Of a DNA stretch of 6,667 bases, positions 6,074-6,667 are shown piece by piece; the first letter of the stretch is position 1, and each line of letters starts with the position of its first letter. Where the stretch lies: NCBI GenBank assembly GCA_040513115.1, contig JBEVDW010000218.1:1-6667 (forward strand), written 5' to 3'. The position numbers and the translations under genes were made by a program. The notes under the pieces are model-generated. The model worked only from the letters and a program-made list of their open reading frames with translations. It searched no databases and was not told the DNA's origin. This stretch comes from DATELY01 sp040513115 (GTDB lineage Bacteria; Pseudomonadota; Gammaproteobacteria; Steroidobacterales; Steroidobacteraceae).

Positions 6074-6091
6074 CGCGCCTGTCCTGGCGCG
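6074..6091. repeat. 6-bp GC-rich inverted repeat
   Basis: CGCGCC (6074-6079) and GGCGCG (6086-6091) pair perfectly around a 6-base loop. There is no T-run. In a GC-rich spacer such a repeat may be chance, but it is one of three within 190 bases. Confidence 0.3.
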
Positions 6092-6147
6092 GACCCAATT
6101 GAACCACTCCAACGAGCACCGCGCAGGTCCGCGAGAATTCGATAGTG

Positions 6148-6162
6148 GAGCGCCGGGCGCTC
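6148..6162. promoter_or_regulatory. 15-bp palindrome, operator-like
   Basis: GAGCGCC and GGCGCTC form a perfect 7+1+7 palindrome centred on G6155. The arms are too close for a stable full hairpin, so it resembles a dimeric regulator binding site more than a terminator. It is 119 bases upstream of the PLD start codon. No known regulator is recognised. Confidence 0.3.
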
Positions 6163-6231
6163 GACGGACACTGCGAAACGCATATCGCTGCGATGAATCC
6201 TTGTGCGGCTGGTAGACATGACCGCGTTGAC

Positions 6232-6257
6232 CGGTGAGGCGCATGCCTGACTCACCG
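6232..6257. promoter_or_regulatory. Hairpin in the leader just upstream of the PLD gene
   Basis: CGGTGAG (6232-6238) and CTCACCG (6251-6257) form a perfect 7-bp stem with a 12-base loop that contains GCATGC. It ends 13 bases before the GAGG ribosome site of the PLD gene. It could influence translation or be an operator. Confidence 0.33.
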
Positions 6258-6270
6258 AACCTTTCGCGTC

Positions 6271-6274
6271 GAGG
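6271..6274 (+). promoter_or_regulatory. Shine-Dalgarno that supports the GTG start of the PLD gene
   Basis: GAGG lies 6 bases before GTG 6281. The frame is open only back to a TGA at 6248-6250 and holds no ATG upstream of 6281. Confidence 0.55.
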
Positions 6275-6280
6275 CGCCGC

Positions 6281-6667
6281 GTGACTTCACACTTCAGCAG
6301 TTGGCCGCGATTCAAACGCCGTCAGGTTGCATTGCAGACGCGACCCGAACTGCCGGTCGATTCCGTCCTGCCAATGCAGGAGTCGACCGAGCTCGATCGG
6401 CTCTTTGACCGGCATGAGGCGAACCATCCGCAAATGTCGGGGTTCCATCTGGTTCGCGAAGGCCCGGAAGCATTTATGACGCGACTGGAGAGCGCCAATC
6501 GCGCGGGACGTAGCCTGGACGTGCAGACCTATATATGGCGCGACGACACGACCGGTCTGTATCTGGTCAAAGCGATTCTCAAAGCCGCGGATCGCGGTGT
6601 GCGCGTTCGTCTTCTGGTCGATGACATGGATGCGCGCGAGAAGAATCTCGGCTTCGCGGCACTCGAT
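6281..6667 (+). CDS. Phospholipase D / cardiolipin synthase-like protein, N-terminal part
   Basis: 129 codons are present and the gene runs off the right edge. The start is GTG 6281 with GAGG six bases upstream; the next in-frame ATG (6374) would remove 31 residues. From about residue 54 the sequence matches the N-terminal half of the first PLD repeat in ClsC-type cardiolipin synthases and related PLD proteins: GFHLVREGPEAF (54-65), RSLDVQTYIWRDDTTG (77-92), a helix LVKAILKAADRG (95-106), and VRVRLLVDDMDA (107-118). Family members use two HKD motifs to transfer or hydrolyse phosphatidyl groups, for example making cardiolipin from phosphatidylglycerol plus a second phospholipid. Both HKD motifs would lie beyond the window, so catalytic competence cannot be judged. 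No clear signal peptide or transmembrane segment is seen in the first 50 residues; they are basic (FKRRQ at 11-15) and may attach peripherally to the membrane. It diverges from the minus-strand envelope gene run. Confidence 0.88.
   Translation, partial: MTSHFSSWPRFKRRQVALQTRPELPVDSVLPMQESTELDRLFDRHEANHPQMSGFHLVREGPEAFMTRLESANRAGRSLDVQTYIWRDDTTGLYLVKAILKAADRGVRVRLLVDDMDAREKNLGFAALD

Larger units (their letters stand above)
5953..6280. other. 328-bp divergent intergenic region with several palindromes
   Basis: This spacer separates the minus-strand hypothetical gene (start 5952) from the plus-strand PLD gene (start 6281), so both promoters should lie here. I could not find a convincing -35/-10 pair for either. 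The half next to the minus-strand gene contains an A/T-richer patch around 6008-6022. The half next to the PLD gene has three short inverted repeats, listed separately. Open frames crossing it have no good ribosome site or recognisable product. Confidence 0.5.

Noticed and set aside
5965..6315. 116-codon minus-strand frame across the 5953-6280 spacer
   Set aside because: It overlaps the start of the PLD gene on the other strand, has no clear ribosome site and gives an Arg-rich product without recognisable features.
1..6667. tRNA, rRNA, insertion sequence or phage genes
   Set aside because: No tRNA cloverleaf, rRNA stretch, transposase or integrase motif, or paired terminal repeats around a coding segment were seen on either strand.

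Overview
The window is GC-rich DNA (about 60% G+C by eye) with Proteobacteria-type genes. These are a patatin-like lipase with a lipoprotein-like leader, a secreted SYLF/Ysc84 protein, an MscS-type channel with a periplasmic N-terminal domain, a glycine-zipper envelope protein, a DUF3313 protein and the start of a phospholipase D/cardiolipin synthase-type gene. A gammaproteobacterium, or less likely a betaproteobacterium, fits best. There is no rRNA or other phylogenetic marker, so the lineage is an inference. I see no insertion sequence, integrase, tRNA, CRISPR array or phage gene; the region looks chromosomal.

Layout, left to right. Positions 1-76 probably hold the 3' end of an unidentified + strand gene. 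It converges on a DUF3313 gene on the - strand (159-839). A 264-bp divergent region (840-1103) with a perfect 8-bp hairpin separates DUF3313 from a patatin-like phospholipase on the + strand (1104-2351). A secreted SYLF-domain protein follows on the + strand (2497-3057). A 168-bp convergent spacer (3058-3225) carries a long nested palindrome built from a CACAAAGA-type motif. A - strand run of three genes reads leftward: a small secreted Pro-rich protein of unknown function (5952-5566), a glycine-zipper protein (5484-4927) and the MscS channel (4905-3226). Their gaps of 81 and 21 bp suggest one transcript, at least for the last two. A 328-bp divergent spacer (5953-6280) with several short palindromes leads to a + strand PLD-family gene that starts at GTG 6281 and runs off the right end.

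All six complete products carry an N-terminal export signal or signal-like leader, and most have lipid or membrane themes: lipid hydrolysis (patatin), membrane-lipid binding (SYLF), osmotic tension release (MscS), a membrane-associated glycine zipper, and phospholipid transfer or hydrolysis (PLD). A shared role in envelope or phospholipid homeostasis under stress is a reasonable hypothesis, but the sequence does not prove it. I do not see a clearly new defence, mobile or RNA system. The most distinctive unexplained element is the co-centred palindrome at 3080-3169.
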